Assembly (NCBI RefSeq): GCF_029351045.1
Contig: NZ_JARKIN010000001.1
Location: forward strand, 1,760,001-1,824,000
DNA: 64,000 nucleotides
Reading direction: 5' to 3'
Source of the DNA: Streptomyces sp. WMMB303
GTDB lineage: Bacteria; Actinomycetota; Actinomycetes; Streptomycetales; Streptomycetaceae
Below the pieces are notes generated by a model. It made no database searches and was not told the origin of the DNA. It saw only the letters and a list, made by a program, of their open reading frames with translations. Numbering within the stretch: the first letter of the stretch is position 1; each line of letters opens with the position of its first letter. The translations under genes were made by a program, and so were the position numbers. Shown here one piece after another: positions 8,103 to 15,813 of this stretch.

Positions 8103-9854
8103 GTGGCTCACCTACGTCTCGCGCTGAATCAGATCGACTCCACCGTCGGCGACCTGGAGGGGAACGCCGCCGCGGTCCTCCGCTGGACCCGGCACTCCGT
8201 CGAACGGGGCGCCCACCTGGTCGCGTTCCCGGAGATGATGCTGACCGGCTACCCGGTCGAGGACCTGGCGCTGCGCAGGTCGTTCGTGGAGGCGAGCCGC
8301 ACCGCCGTGCGGGAACTCGCCCGGCGGCTGGCCGACGAGGGGCTCGGCGAGGTGCCGGTCGTCGTCGGCTATCTGGACCGCTGCGCGCAGGCCCGGCCGC
8401 ACTACGGCCAGCCCGCGGGCGCTCCGCAGAACGCGGCCGCCGTGCTGCACCGGGGCGAGATCGTCCTGACCTTCGCCAAGCACCACCTGCCGAACTACGG
8501 GGTCTTCGACGAGTTCCGGTACTTCGTGCCGGGCGACACCATGCCGGTCGTCCGGGTGCACGGTGTCGATGTCGCGCTCGCCATCTGCGAGGACCTCTGG
8601 CAGGAGGGCGGCCGGGTCCCGGCGGCGCGCAGTGCGGGGGCCGGACTGCTGCTGTCGGTCAACGCCTCGCCCTACGAGCGGGACAAGGACGACACCCGGC
8701 TGGAGCTGGTGCGCAAGCGGGCGCAGGAGGCGGGCTGCACCACCGCCTACCTGGCGGAGGTCGGCGGCCAGGACGAACTGGTCTTCGACGGCGACTCGAT
8801 CGTCGTGGACGCCGACGGGCAGGTGCTGGCGCGGGCGCCGCAGTTCGAGGAGCGGTGCGTCGTCCTGGACCTGGAGCTGCCCGCGGCCGCCGCGGCCCCG
8901 CCGTCGGGCGAGGTGGACGACGGGCTGCGCATCGACCACCGGGTGGTCTCCGCCGAACCGCTGCCCGCCTACCCGCCGGAGGCCGTCGGCAGCGAGGCAC
9001 CGCGGCTGGCCGACGACGAGGAGATCTACACCGCGCTGGTGGTCGGACTGCGCGCGTACGTGGTCAAGAACGGCTTCAGCTCGGTGCTGATCGGGCTCTC
9101 CGGCGGCATCGACTCGGCGCTGACGGCCGCGATCGCCTGCGACGCGGTCGGAGCCGAGCACGTGTACGGCGTCTCGATGCCCTCACGCTACTCCTCCGAG
9201 CACTCCCGGGAGGACGCGGCCGAACTCGCCGAGCGCACCGGACTGCACTTCCGCACCGTCGAGATCGAGCCGATGTTCGCGGCCTACATGGACTCACTGG
9301 GCCTCACCGGGCTCGCGGAGGAGAACCTCCAGGCGCGACTGCGCGGCACGGCGCTGATGGCCCTCTCCAACCAGGAGGGCCCCATCGTGCTGGCCCCGGG
9401 GAACAAGTCGGAGCTGGCGGTGGGCTATTCGACGCTGTACGGAGACGCGGTGGGCGCCTACGGCCCGATCAAGGACGTCTACAAGACGAACGTGTTCCGC
9501 CTGGCGACCTGGCGCAACCGCGCGGCCGAGGAGCGCGGCCACACTCCGCCCATCCCCGAGCGCTCGATCACCAAGCCGCCCAGTGCCGAGCTGGCCCCCG
9601 GGCAGGTGGACAGCGATTCGCTGCCCGACTACGACATCCTCGACCGCATCCTGAAGCGCTACGTCGACGGCGACCAGGGCGCCGAGGCGATCATCGCGGC
9701 GGGCTTCGACGCGGAGACCGTGACCCGGGTGCTGCGGATGACGGACCGGGCCGAGTACAAGCGCCGGCAGTACCCACCGGGCACGAAGATCTCCCCCAAG
9801 GGGTTCGGCAAGGACCGCCGCCTGCCGATCACCAACCGGTGGCGGGAGGGCTGA
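8103..9854 (+). CDS. nadE: glutamine-dependent NAD+ synthetase
   Basis: This 583-residue enzyme makes NAD+ from nicotinic acid adenine dinucleotide, ATP and glutamine in the cytoplasm. The N-terminal nitrilase-type glutaminase domain has its Glu44 (FPEMMLTGYP), Lys126 (FAKHHLPNYG) and Cys162 (AICEDLW) triad; the C-terminal synthetase domain has the ATP pyrophosphatase P-loop SGGIDSAL (333-340) and the APGNKSE motif. The GTG start is set by similarity (VAHLRLALNQID) and by a -10 box seven bases upstream; no Shine-Dalgarno sequence exists, so the mRNA is probably leaderless. It is convergent with an MFS gene. Confidence 0.96.
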   Translation: MAHLRLALNQIDSTVGDLEGNAAAVLRWTRHSVERGAHLVAFPEMMLTGYPVEDLALRRSFVEASRTAVRELARRLADEGLGEVPVVVGYLDRCAQARPHYGQPAGAPQNAAAVLHRGEIVLTFAKHHLPNYGVFDEFRYFVPGDTMPVVRVHGVDVALAICEDLWQEGGRVPAARSAGAGLLLSVNASPYERDKDDTRLELVRKRAQEAGCTTAYLAEVGGQDELVFDGDSIVVDADGQVLARAPQFEERCVVLDLELPAAAAAPPSGEVDDGLRIDHRVVSAEPLPAYPPEAVGSEAPRLADDEEIYTALVVGLRAYVVKNGFSSVLIGLSGGIDSALTAAIACDAVGAEHVYGVSMPSRYSSEHSREDAAELAERTGLHFRTVEIEPMFAAYMDSLGLTGLAEENLQARLRGTALMALSNQEGPIVLAPGNKSELAVGYSTLYGDAVGAYGPIKDVYKTNVFRLATWRNRAAEERGHTPPIPERSITKPPSAELAPGQVDSDSLPDYDILDRILKRYVDGDQGAEAIIAAGFDAETVTRVLRMTDRAEYKRRQYPPGTKISPKGFGKDRRLPITNRWREG

Positions 9855-9870
9855 CGGCCCGGCCGCAGCA

Positions 9871-9896
9871 GCCGTCGGCCGCGTGCGGCCGGCGGC
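9871..9896. terminator. hairpin between convergent nadE and MFS genes
   Basis: A 12-bp stem with one G-U pair and a GT loop (GCCGTCGGCCGC on the left arm) sits just after the nadE stop and can stop transcription from both sides. Confidence 0.6.
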
Positions 9897-9945
9897 CTTC
9901 CGGTCGCCGGCTCCGACGGGCCGCGAAGTCCGGAACCCGGGGCCC

Positions 9946-11145
9946 TCAGCCGCCGGAGGGGACCTCCACCGGGGCCTCCTGCGCCCGGGCGACCACGCGC
10001 GAGTCGCCGCGGTCCAGTACGCCCGCCGTCACGGCGATGGCGAGTCCGGTCAACGCGAGCACGGCGCCGACCAGGGTGGGGGAGGTCCAGCCCCAGCCCG
10101 CGGCGATGACGACACCGCCGAGCCAGGCGCCGCCCGCGTTGGCCAGGTTGAACGCCGAGTGGTTGGAGGCGGAGGCGATCGTGGGCGCGTGTGAGGCCGC
10201 CCGCATCACCAGCATCTGGACCGGCGTGGTGATCAGGAAGCCGACCGCGCCCAGCAGCCCGACCAGCAGCAGCGCCGCCCACTTCACCGGTGCCGCGAAG
10301 TGGAAGGCCACCATGAGCACGGCCATCAGCCCGAGGGCCGCGTACAGGGTGCGGCGCGGGGCGCGGTCGGTCAGCGGCCCGGCGATCAGGGTGCCCAGGG
10401 TCATGCCGATGCCGAAGAGCGCCAGCACCCAGGTGACCGACGTCTCGGCGAGTCCGGTGACCTCCGTCATCATCGAGGCGAGGTAGCTGTAGACGGCGAA
10501 GACGCCGCCGAAGCCGAAGACCGCGGTCAGCAGTCCGAGGACGACCTGGCGGTTGCCCAGGGCGCGCAGTTCGTGGCGCACGCCGCCCTGGTGCTCCAGC
10601 GGTATCCGCGGCACGAGCAGCGCGAGGGCCGTCATGGCGAGCAGCCCGATGAGGGTGACGACCACGAAGGTGGCGCGCCAGCCGAGTTGCTGGCCGAGCG
10701 CGGTGCCGCCGGGTACGCCGACGATGTTGGCGACGGTCAGCCCCAGGAACATGGTGGCCACGGCGCGGGCCGCCCGGCCCTCCCGGACGAGCCGGGCCGC
10801 GACCACCGCGCCGACCCCGAAGAAGGCACCGTGCGGCAGTCCCGCCAGCAACCGCCCGGCCAGCAGGGTGCCGAAGCCGGGAGCGAGCGCCGAGGCGAGG
10901 TTGCCGAGCGTGAACAGGCCCATGAGCAGCAGCAGCATCAGTTTGCGCGGCACACGGGCGCCGACGGCGGTCAGCAGCGGGGCGCCGAGGACGACGCCGA
11001 GGGCGTAGGCGGACACCAGGTATCCGGCGGTCGGCACGGAGGTGCCGAGATCGTCGGCGACGTTCGGCAGCAGGCCCATCATCACGAACTCTGTGGTGCC
11101 GATACCGAAGGCGCCCACGGCGAGTGCGAGCAGAGCCACAGGCAT
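9946..11145 (-). CDS. MFS transporter, 12-TM DHA1 type
   Basis: The 399-residue protein opens with MPVALLALAVGAFGIGTTEF, the start typical of AraJ/YdhP/chloramphenicol-type drug or sugar efflux proteins of the DHA1 family, and has about 12 hydrophobic segments with the loop motif GARVPRK between TM2 and TM3 and GPLTDRAPRR in the second half. It should export small molecules by proton antiport across the cytoplasmic membrane; substrate unknown. The following 270 bases upstream, up to the EEP gene, hold only its promoter region. Convergent with nadE. Confidence 0.88.
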   Translation of the reverse strand: MPVALLALAVGAFGIGTTEFVMMGLLPNVADDLGTSVPTAGYLVSAYALGVVLGAPLLTAVGARVPRKLMLLLLMGLFTLGNLASALAPGFGTLLAGRLLAGLPHGAFFGVGAVVAARLVREGRAARAVATMFLGLTVANIVGVPGGTALGQQLGWRATFVVVTLIGLLAMTALALLVPRIPLEHQGGVRHELRALGNRQVVLGLLTAVFGFGGVFAVYSYLASMMTEVTGLAETSVTWVLALFGIGMTLGTLIAGPLTDRAPRRTLYAALGLMAVLMVAFHFAAPVKWAALLLVGLLGAVGFLITTPVQMLVMRAASHAPTIASASNHSAFNLANAGGAWLGGVVIAAGWGWTSPTLVGAVLALTGLAIAVTAGVLDRGDSRVVARAQEAPVEVPSGG

Positions 11146-11417
11146 GCGGAGAGAACCTTTCGAAGCGGGCGGGGCCCCGGCGGGATGCGGCGTCGCGTGC
11201 CGGGCACCGGGGAGTACCGCGCGCCGGGCGGCAGGGCGGCCCCGGCGCGGCACGGTGCGGTGTAAGAGGGTGAGGTGGTGCGGAGGGGAAGGAGCGGACA
11301 GTGGCCGGAGGCGGCACTGCCCCCTATGTATTGCTCCGCAACAAAGTCTCGCAGCCAGATGTTCCAGGGTGCAAAACGAGCCCGCCGCCGGCGGCCGCCG
11401 GAGCGGTCCCGGCCGGT

Positions 11418-12467
11418 TCAGTCCGCCAGGTCGATCGTCGCCGCGATCGGCAGGTGGTCGCTGTCCGTCGCGGGGAGCGTCCAGGCCGAGACGGGGTCGG
11501 CTCCCTTGAGCATGATCTGGTCGATCCGGGCCATCGGGAAGGAGGCGGGCCAGCTGAACCCGAAGCCGTCGCCCGCCGCACCCTGCGCGGAGCGCATCTG
11601 GGAGGTGATGGGCGCGAGCGCACGGTCGTTCATGGTGCCGTTGAGGTCGCCGAGGAGGAGAACCCGATCGGCGCGGTCGCGGGCGATCGCCTCGCCGAGC
11701 GCCTCGGCGCTGCCGTCCCGCTGCCCGGCGGTGAAGCCGGAGCGGAACTGCACGCGCACCGAGGGCAGATGCGCGGCGTAGACGGCGACCTCGCCCTTCG
11801 GGGTGCGCACCGTGGCACGCATCGCGCGTGGCCAGCCCATCTTGATGTCGACGGTCCTGACGCCGGAGAGCGGATACTTGCTCCAGATCCCGACCGTGCC
11901 CGTGAGCTTGTGGTACGGGTGCGTGCGCTCGAGGGCCGCCCGGTAGGTGCCGGCCTGTGACGAGGAGACCTCCTGCAGCGCGATGACGTCGGCTCCGGAG
12001 TCGACCAGCGCCTCGGCGGTGCCGCGCGGGTCGGGATTGCCGGCGTTGACGTTGTGGGTGACGACGGTCAGATCGCCGGCGGCGCCGCCGGTCTTGTCGC
12101 TGAAGAGGCCACCGAACAGGTTCACCCACATCAGTGCGGGCACCAGCAGTGCGACCAGCGCCGTGGCCGAGCGGCGCAGCACAGCCGCGACCAGCAGCAC
12201 CACGATCAGCAAGCCGCCCCAGGGCAGGAAGGTCTCCCACAGCGAACCCAGGTTGCCGACCGCGTTGGGCACCTCGGCGTGCAGGAAGAACGCCAGCCCC
12301 AGCAGCAGCGCGACCGCCGCGAGGACCAGGCCGCGCCGCCAGGTGCCCGGACCCCATCGGCCCGGAGCGCCGCCCCCCGGCAGCCGGCCGGACCAGCGGG
12401 ACCAGAGTCCCCGCCGCCCGTCGCCGTCCTCGCGGTACGTGGCCTCCGACGTGTACGCGCGCGCCAT
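11418..12467 (-). CDS. membrane-anchored endonuclease/exonuclease/phosphatase family protein
   Basis: After a basic N-terminus three hydrophobic segments (about 45-65, 80-97 and 103-120) anchor the protein, and residues ~130-349 form an EEP fold: THNVNAGNP, VIALQEVSS with the metal-binding Glu, GDLNGTMND, and the closing SDHLPI with the catalytic His. Such proteins cleave phosphoesters of nucleic acids, sphingolipids or inositol compounds; the external orientation suggests an extracytoplasmic substrate. GAGGAC precedes the ATG. It stands alone, with no operon partner. Confidence 0.85.
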   Translation of the reverse strand: MARAYTSEATYREDGDGRRGLWSRWSGRLPGGGAPGRWGPGTWRRGLVLAAVALLLGLAFFLHAEVPNAVGNLGSLWETFLPWGGLLIVVLLVAAVLRRSATALVALLVPALMWVNLFGGLFSDKTGGAAGDLTVVTHNVNAGNPDPRGTAEALVDSGADVIALQEVSSSQAGTYRAALERTHPYHKLTGTVGIWSKYPLSGVRTVDIKMGWPRAMRATVRTPKGEVAVYAAHLPSVRVQFRSGFTAGQRDGSAEALGEAIARDRADRVLLLGDLNGTMNDRALAPITSQMRSAQGAAGDGFGFSWPASFPMARIDQIMLKGADPVSAWTLPATDSDHLPIAATIDLAD

Positions 12468-12844
12468 CCGCCGTCCTCACTTGCCTGTGCTGGTGCTCGA
12501 TGAACGATAGGCGATAACGGTTTTCATCCAGTCGAACCCTGCGGTCCCACCGGCGCTTCCGCCCTGACTCCGGTTTGCGGAGTCGAGAGGAGGACGAGGC
12601 GCGGCGCTCCGGGAGTTCCGGCAGGTCGGGGCCGGACCGCGACTGTGACACAACCCGGACACCCGGTGGCGGCAGCGGTTCGCCGCGGCGCGCCCGCAGG
12701 CCGTTCACCCCGGTGTCGCGGCGGACCCATTCATGATCCACTTCTAGACGGGGCCCCTACCGGACCGCGGAGGGGCGTGCCAGCATGGACCTGGATCCGG
12801 AGACGCCGTTGGGGCGCTTCGAGACGACAACAGGAGTCAACGCC
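12468..12844. other. intergenic region between EEP gene and panB
   Basis: No gene is supported in these 377 bases. They contain the divergent promoters of the EEP gene and panB. A small inverted repeat (GCCCCT and AGGGGC, 12 bases apart, 12755-12775 region) lies before the panB start. An in-frame ATG at 12785 could extend PanB by 20 residues but has no good ribosome site. Confidence 0.5.
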
Positions 12845-13672
12845 ATGCCGCAGACGCTCTACGGGGGCACCCGTAATCGCCGTGTGACCGTGCGCGACCT
12901 CGCACTCGCCAAAGAGCGGGGCGAGAAGTGGCCCATGCTCACCGCCTACGACGCGATGACCGCCTCCGTCTTCGACGAGGCCGGTATCCCCGTCATCCTG
13001 GTCGGCGATTCGATGGGCAATTGCCACCTCGGCTACGAGACGACCGTGCCGGTCACCATGGACGAGATGACGATGCTGACGGCCGCGGTGGTGCGGGGCA
13101 CCAGCCGCGGCCTGATCGTCGCCGACCTGCCGTTCGGCTCGTACCAGGAGGGGGAGGTGCAGGCGCTGCGCAGCGCCACCCGGTTGGTCAAGGAAGCCGG
13201 CGCGCAGGCCGTCAAGATCGAGGGCGGGGAGCGCTCGGCCGACCGGATCGGCCTGCTGGCGCGCTCCGGCATCCCCGTGATGGCACACATCGGGCTCACC
13301 CCGCAGTCCGTGCACGCCATGGGCTACCGGGTGCAGGGGCGCGGCGAGGAGGCGGCTTCGCAGCTCATGCGGGACGCCAAGGCCGTGCAGGACGCCGGAG
13401 CCTTCGCGCTGGTCCTGGAGATGGTCCCCGCACCGGTCGCCGCCGAGGTGACCCGGGACCTGCAGATCCCGACGATCGGCATCGGCGCCGGGAGCGAGTG
13501 CGACGCACAGGTTCTGGTGTGGACCGACATGGCGGGCCTCACCCCCGGCAAGCTGCCGCGCTTCGTCAAGCAGTACGCCGCGCTGCGCTCGGTGCTGGGT
13601 GACGCGGCCCGCGCGTTCGCCGAGGACGTCACCACCGGCGCCTTCCCGGCCGCCGAGCACTCCTACGAGTGA
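12845..13672 (+). CDS. panB: 3-methyl-2-oxobutanoate hydroxymethyltransferase
   Basis: PanB transfers a hydroxymethyl group from 5,10-methylene-tetrahydrofolate to 2-oxoisovalerate, the first committed step of pantothenate and CoA synthesis. The 275 residues fit the family, with MLTAYDA, VGDSMGNCHLGY, VADLPFGSY, VKIEGG, GIPVMAHIGLTPQ and the late IGIGAG motifs, including the metal-binding Asp and catalytic Glu of the TIM barrel. AGGAG lies eight bases before ATG 12845. It is a single-gene unit ending in a very strong terminator. Confidence 0.96.
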   Translation: MPQTLYGGTRNRRVTVRDLALAKERGEKWPMLTAYDAMTASVFDEAGIPVILVGDSMGNCHLGYETTVPVTMDEMTMLTAAVVRGTSRGLIVADLPFGSYQEGEVQALRSATRLVKEAGAQAVKIEGGERSADRIGLLARSGIPVMAHIGLTPQSVHAMGYRVQGRGEEAASQLMRDAKAVQDAGAFALVLEMVPAPVAAEVTRDLQIPTIGIGAGSECDAQVLVWTDMAGLTPGKLPRFVKQYAALRSVLGDAARAFAEDVTTGAFPAAEHSYE

Positions 13673-13747
13673 GCCGGACCGGCGCCGCCCCGCCCCCGGG
13701 CACCCGGTGACGGTGGTGCGCAGCGCAGCGGCCCGCCGGTGACGGCG

Positions 13748-13789
13748 GCAGCCCGCCGACAGCGCTTCCCGGTGCTGTCGGCGGGCTGT
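13748..13789 (+). terminator. strong hairpin terminator after panB
   Basis: A perfect 14-bp stem (AGCCCGCCGACAGC and its complement at 13774-13787), extendable by two pairs, with a 10-base loop and a T-rich tail (TCGTTTGT) separates panB from the ABC transporter genes. Confidence 0.85.
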
Positions 13790-13825
13790 CGGTCGTTTGT
13801 CAGTGGCGGCTGTCATATTGGCCGC

Positions 13826-14827
13826 ATGACGCGAGAGAAGACGACGAACGCGGTCGAGGTCCGCGGGCTGGTCAAACACTTCGGGGAGACGAAGGCGGTC
13901 GACGGCATCGACCTCGACGTGCGCGAAGGCACCGTGATGGGTGTGCTGGGCCCCAACGGCGCGGGCAAGACGACGCTCGTCCGGATGCTCTCCACCCTGC
14001 TGCAGCCCGACGGGGGCACGGCGAAGGTCGCCGGGTACGACGTGGTGCGCCAGCCCCGCGAGCTGCGCCGCACGATAGGTCTGACCGGCCAGTACGCCTC
14101 GGTGGACGAGAAGCTGTCGGGCTGGGAGAACCTGTACATGATCGGGCGGCTGCTCGACCTGTCCCGCTCCCAGTCCCGCGAGCGCGCGGACGAACTGCTG
14201 GAGCGGTTCTCCCTGACCGAGGCGGCCCGGCGCCCCGTGATGAAGTACAGCGGCGGTATGCGCCGCCGGCTCGACCTGGCGGCCTCCATGATCGGCCGCC
14301 CCAGGGTGCTCTACCTGGACGAGCCCACCACCGGTCTCGACCCCCGCACCCGCAACGAGGTGTGGGACGAGGTCAAGAACATCGTGGCCGACGGCAACAC
14401 CGTCCTGCTCACCACCCAGTACATGGAGGAGGCGGAGCAGCTCGCCGAGGAGCTGACCGTCATCGACCGCGGCCGGATCATCGCCGAGGGCCGGGTGCCC
14501 GAGCTGAAGGCAAAGGTCGGCGGCCGCACCCTGGAGGTCCGCCCGACGGACCCCGGCGAGCTGCAGCGGATGGTCGGCGCGCTGGCCCAGGCCGGGCTGG
14601 ACGGGCTGGCGGGCGCCACGGCCGACGAGGCGGCGGGCGTGGTCAGCGTCCCGATCGTCAGCGACGAGCAGCTCACGGCCGTGGTCGCGCTGTTGGGCGA
14701 GCGCGGCTTCGCGATCGCCGACATCGCCACCCATCTGCCCAGTCTGGACGAGGTGTTCCTCGCCCTCACCGGCCAGAAGGCCACCCACCAGGACGACGAC
14801 AACGAGCTCGAGGAGGTCGCGGCGTGA
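13826..14827 (+). CDS. DrrA-like ABC transporter ATP-binding protein
   Basis: This 333-residue ATPase has Walker A GPNGAGKTT (42-50), the signature YSGGMRRRLD (141-150), Walker B VLYLDEPTTGLDPRTR and the late DEVFLALTG motif typical of daunorubicin-resistance (DrrA) proteins. It would power the membrane subunit encoded next to it, exporting a hydrophobic drug or lipid. The next gene starts within its stop codon, so the two are coupled. A CATATT box ends six bases before the ATG without any Shine-Dalgarno, so the mRNA may be leaderless. Confidence 0.92.
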   Translation: MTREKTTNAVEVRGLVKHFGETKAVDGIDLDVREGTVMGVLGPNGAGKTTLVRMLSTLLQPDGGTAKVAGYDVVRQPRELRRTIGLTGQYASVDEKLSGWENLYMIGRLLDLSRSQSRERADELLERFSLTEAARRPVMKYSGGMRRRLDLAASMIGRPRVLYLDEPTTGLDPRTRNEVWDEVKNIVADGNTVLLTTQYMEEAEQLAEELTVIDRGRIIAEGRVPELKAKVGGRTLEVRPTDPGELQRMVGALAQAGLDGLAGATADEAAGVVSVPIVSDEQLTAVVALLGERGFAIADIATHLPSLDEVFLALTGQKATHQDDDNELEEVAA

Positions 14828-15711
14828 GTACCGCCACCGTCAAAGCGCCCCAATCCGGGGAGTCCCCGACCGGGTCCGGGACGGGCAGCGGCTCCGCGCC
14901 CGGGAAGCCCGGCACGGTGGAGGGCCGGATCGGGCTCAAGGCCAATCTGCGGCACATCGGCGCGCTCGTGCGGCGCAACGCCCTGCAGATCAAGCAGGAC
15001 CCCGAGTCGATGATGGACGCGCTGTTGATGCCCATCATCTTCACGCTGCTGTTCGTCTATGTCTTCGGCGGCGCCATCGGCGGGAACGGCGCCAGCGGCG
15101 ACCGGGACCAGTACGTGCAGTATCTGATCCCCGGCATGATGGGCATGATGGGCATGTCCATCGCCATGGCGGTCGGCACGGGCATCAACGAGGACTTCCG
15201 CAAGGGCGTGATGGACCGCTTCCGGGCCATGCCGATCGCCCGCTCGTCGGTGCTCATAGCCAAGTCGGTCGTCGAGATCGGCCGGATGCTGGTCGCCGTG
15301 ACCGTCCTGCTGACCGTGGGCTTCCTGAACGGCTTCGAGATCAACGGCCACTGGCTGGGGATGCTGGCCGCCATCGGACTGACCGCGCTGTTCGGCGCCT
15401 CACTGCTGTGGATCTTCATCCTGCTGGGTCTGACGATGAACACGGCGCAGGCCGTGCAGGGTGTCTCGTTCCTGGTGCTGATGCCGCTCCAGTTCGGTTC
15501 CTCGGTCTTCGTGCCGCCGGGCACCATGCCCGACTGGCTGAAGGCGTTCACCGACGTCAATCCGCTCACCCACCTCGCCGATGCGGCACGCGGGCTGATG
15601 CTCGGTCAGGGCGAGGTCGCCAACCCGGTGATGTGGACGGTGATCTGGTCGGTGGGGCTGACGGTCGTCACCGCGCCGATCGCCATCGCGAAGTTCCGCA
15701 AGAAGACCTGA
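14824..15711 (+). CDS. DrrB-like ABC-2 type permease
   Basis: The protein (295 residues) has a Ser/Gly/Pro-rich cytoplasmic N-terminus, then six membrane segments with the ABC-2 pattern (MPIIFTLLFVYVFGGAIGG, QYLIPGMMGMMGM, FRAMPIARSS, and the PPGTMPDWLKAFTDVNPLTH motif). It forms the channel partner of the preceding ATPase. The GTG start overlaps the ATPase stop (GTGA), a standard coupling overlap. Substrate unknown; no biosynthetic cluster lies beside it. Confidence 0.92.
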   Translation: MSTATVKAPQSGESPTGSGTGSGSAPGKPGTVEGRIGLKANLRHIGALVRRNALQIKQDPESMMDALLMPIIFTLLFVYVFGGAIGGNGASGDRDQYVQYLIPGMMGMMGMSIAMAVGTGINEDFRKGVMDRFRAMPIARSSVLIAKSVVEIGRMLVAVTVLLTVGFLNGFEINGHWLGMLAAIGLTALFGASLLWIFILLGLTMNTAQAVQGVSFLVLMPLQFGSSVFVPPGTMPDWLKAFTDVNPLTHLADAARGLMLGQGEVANPVMWTVIWSVGLTVVTAPIAIAKFRKKT

Positions 15712-15774
15712 GGATGCCGGGTGCCGCCGTCGGCCCTGCCGTGGCGGTCCCGGTCGGCAGCGGGGTCGGCGGCG

Positions 15775-15799
15775 GTCCCGGGCGCGCGGCGCCCGGGAC
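15775..15799. terminator. bidirectional hairpin terminator
   Basis: A perfect 11-bp stem (GTCCCGGGCGC and its complement) with a 3-base loop lies between the convergent permease gene and the AfsR-like gene. Confidence 0.75.
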
Positions 15800-15813
15800 G
15801 GCTGCACCCCGGT

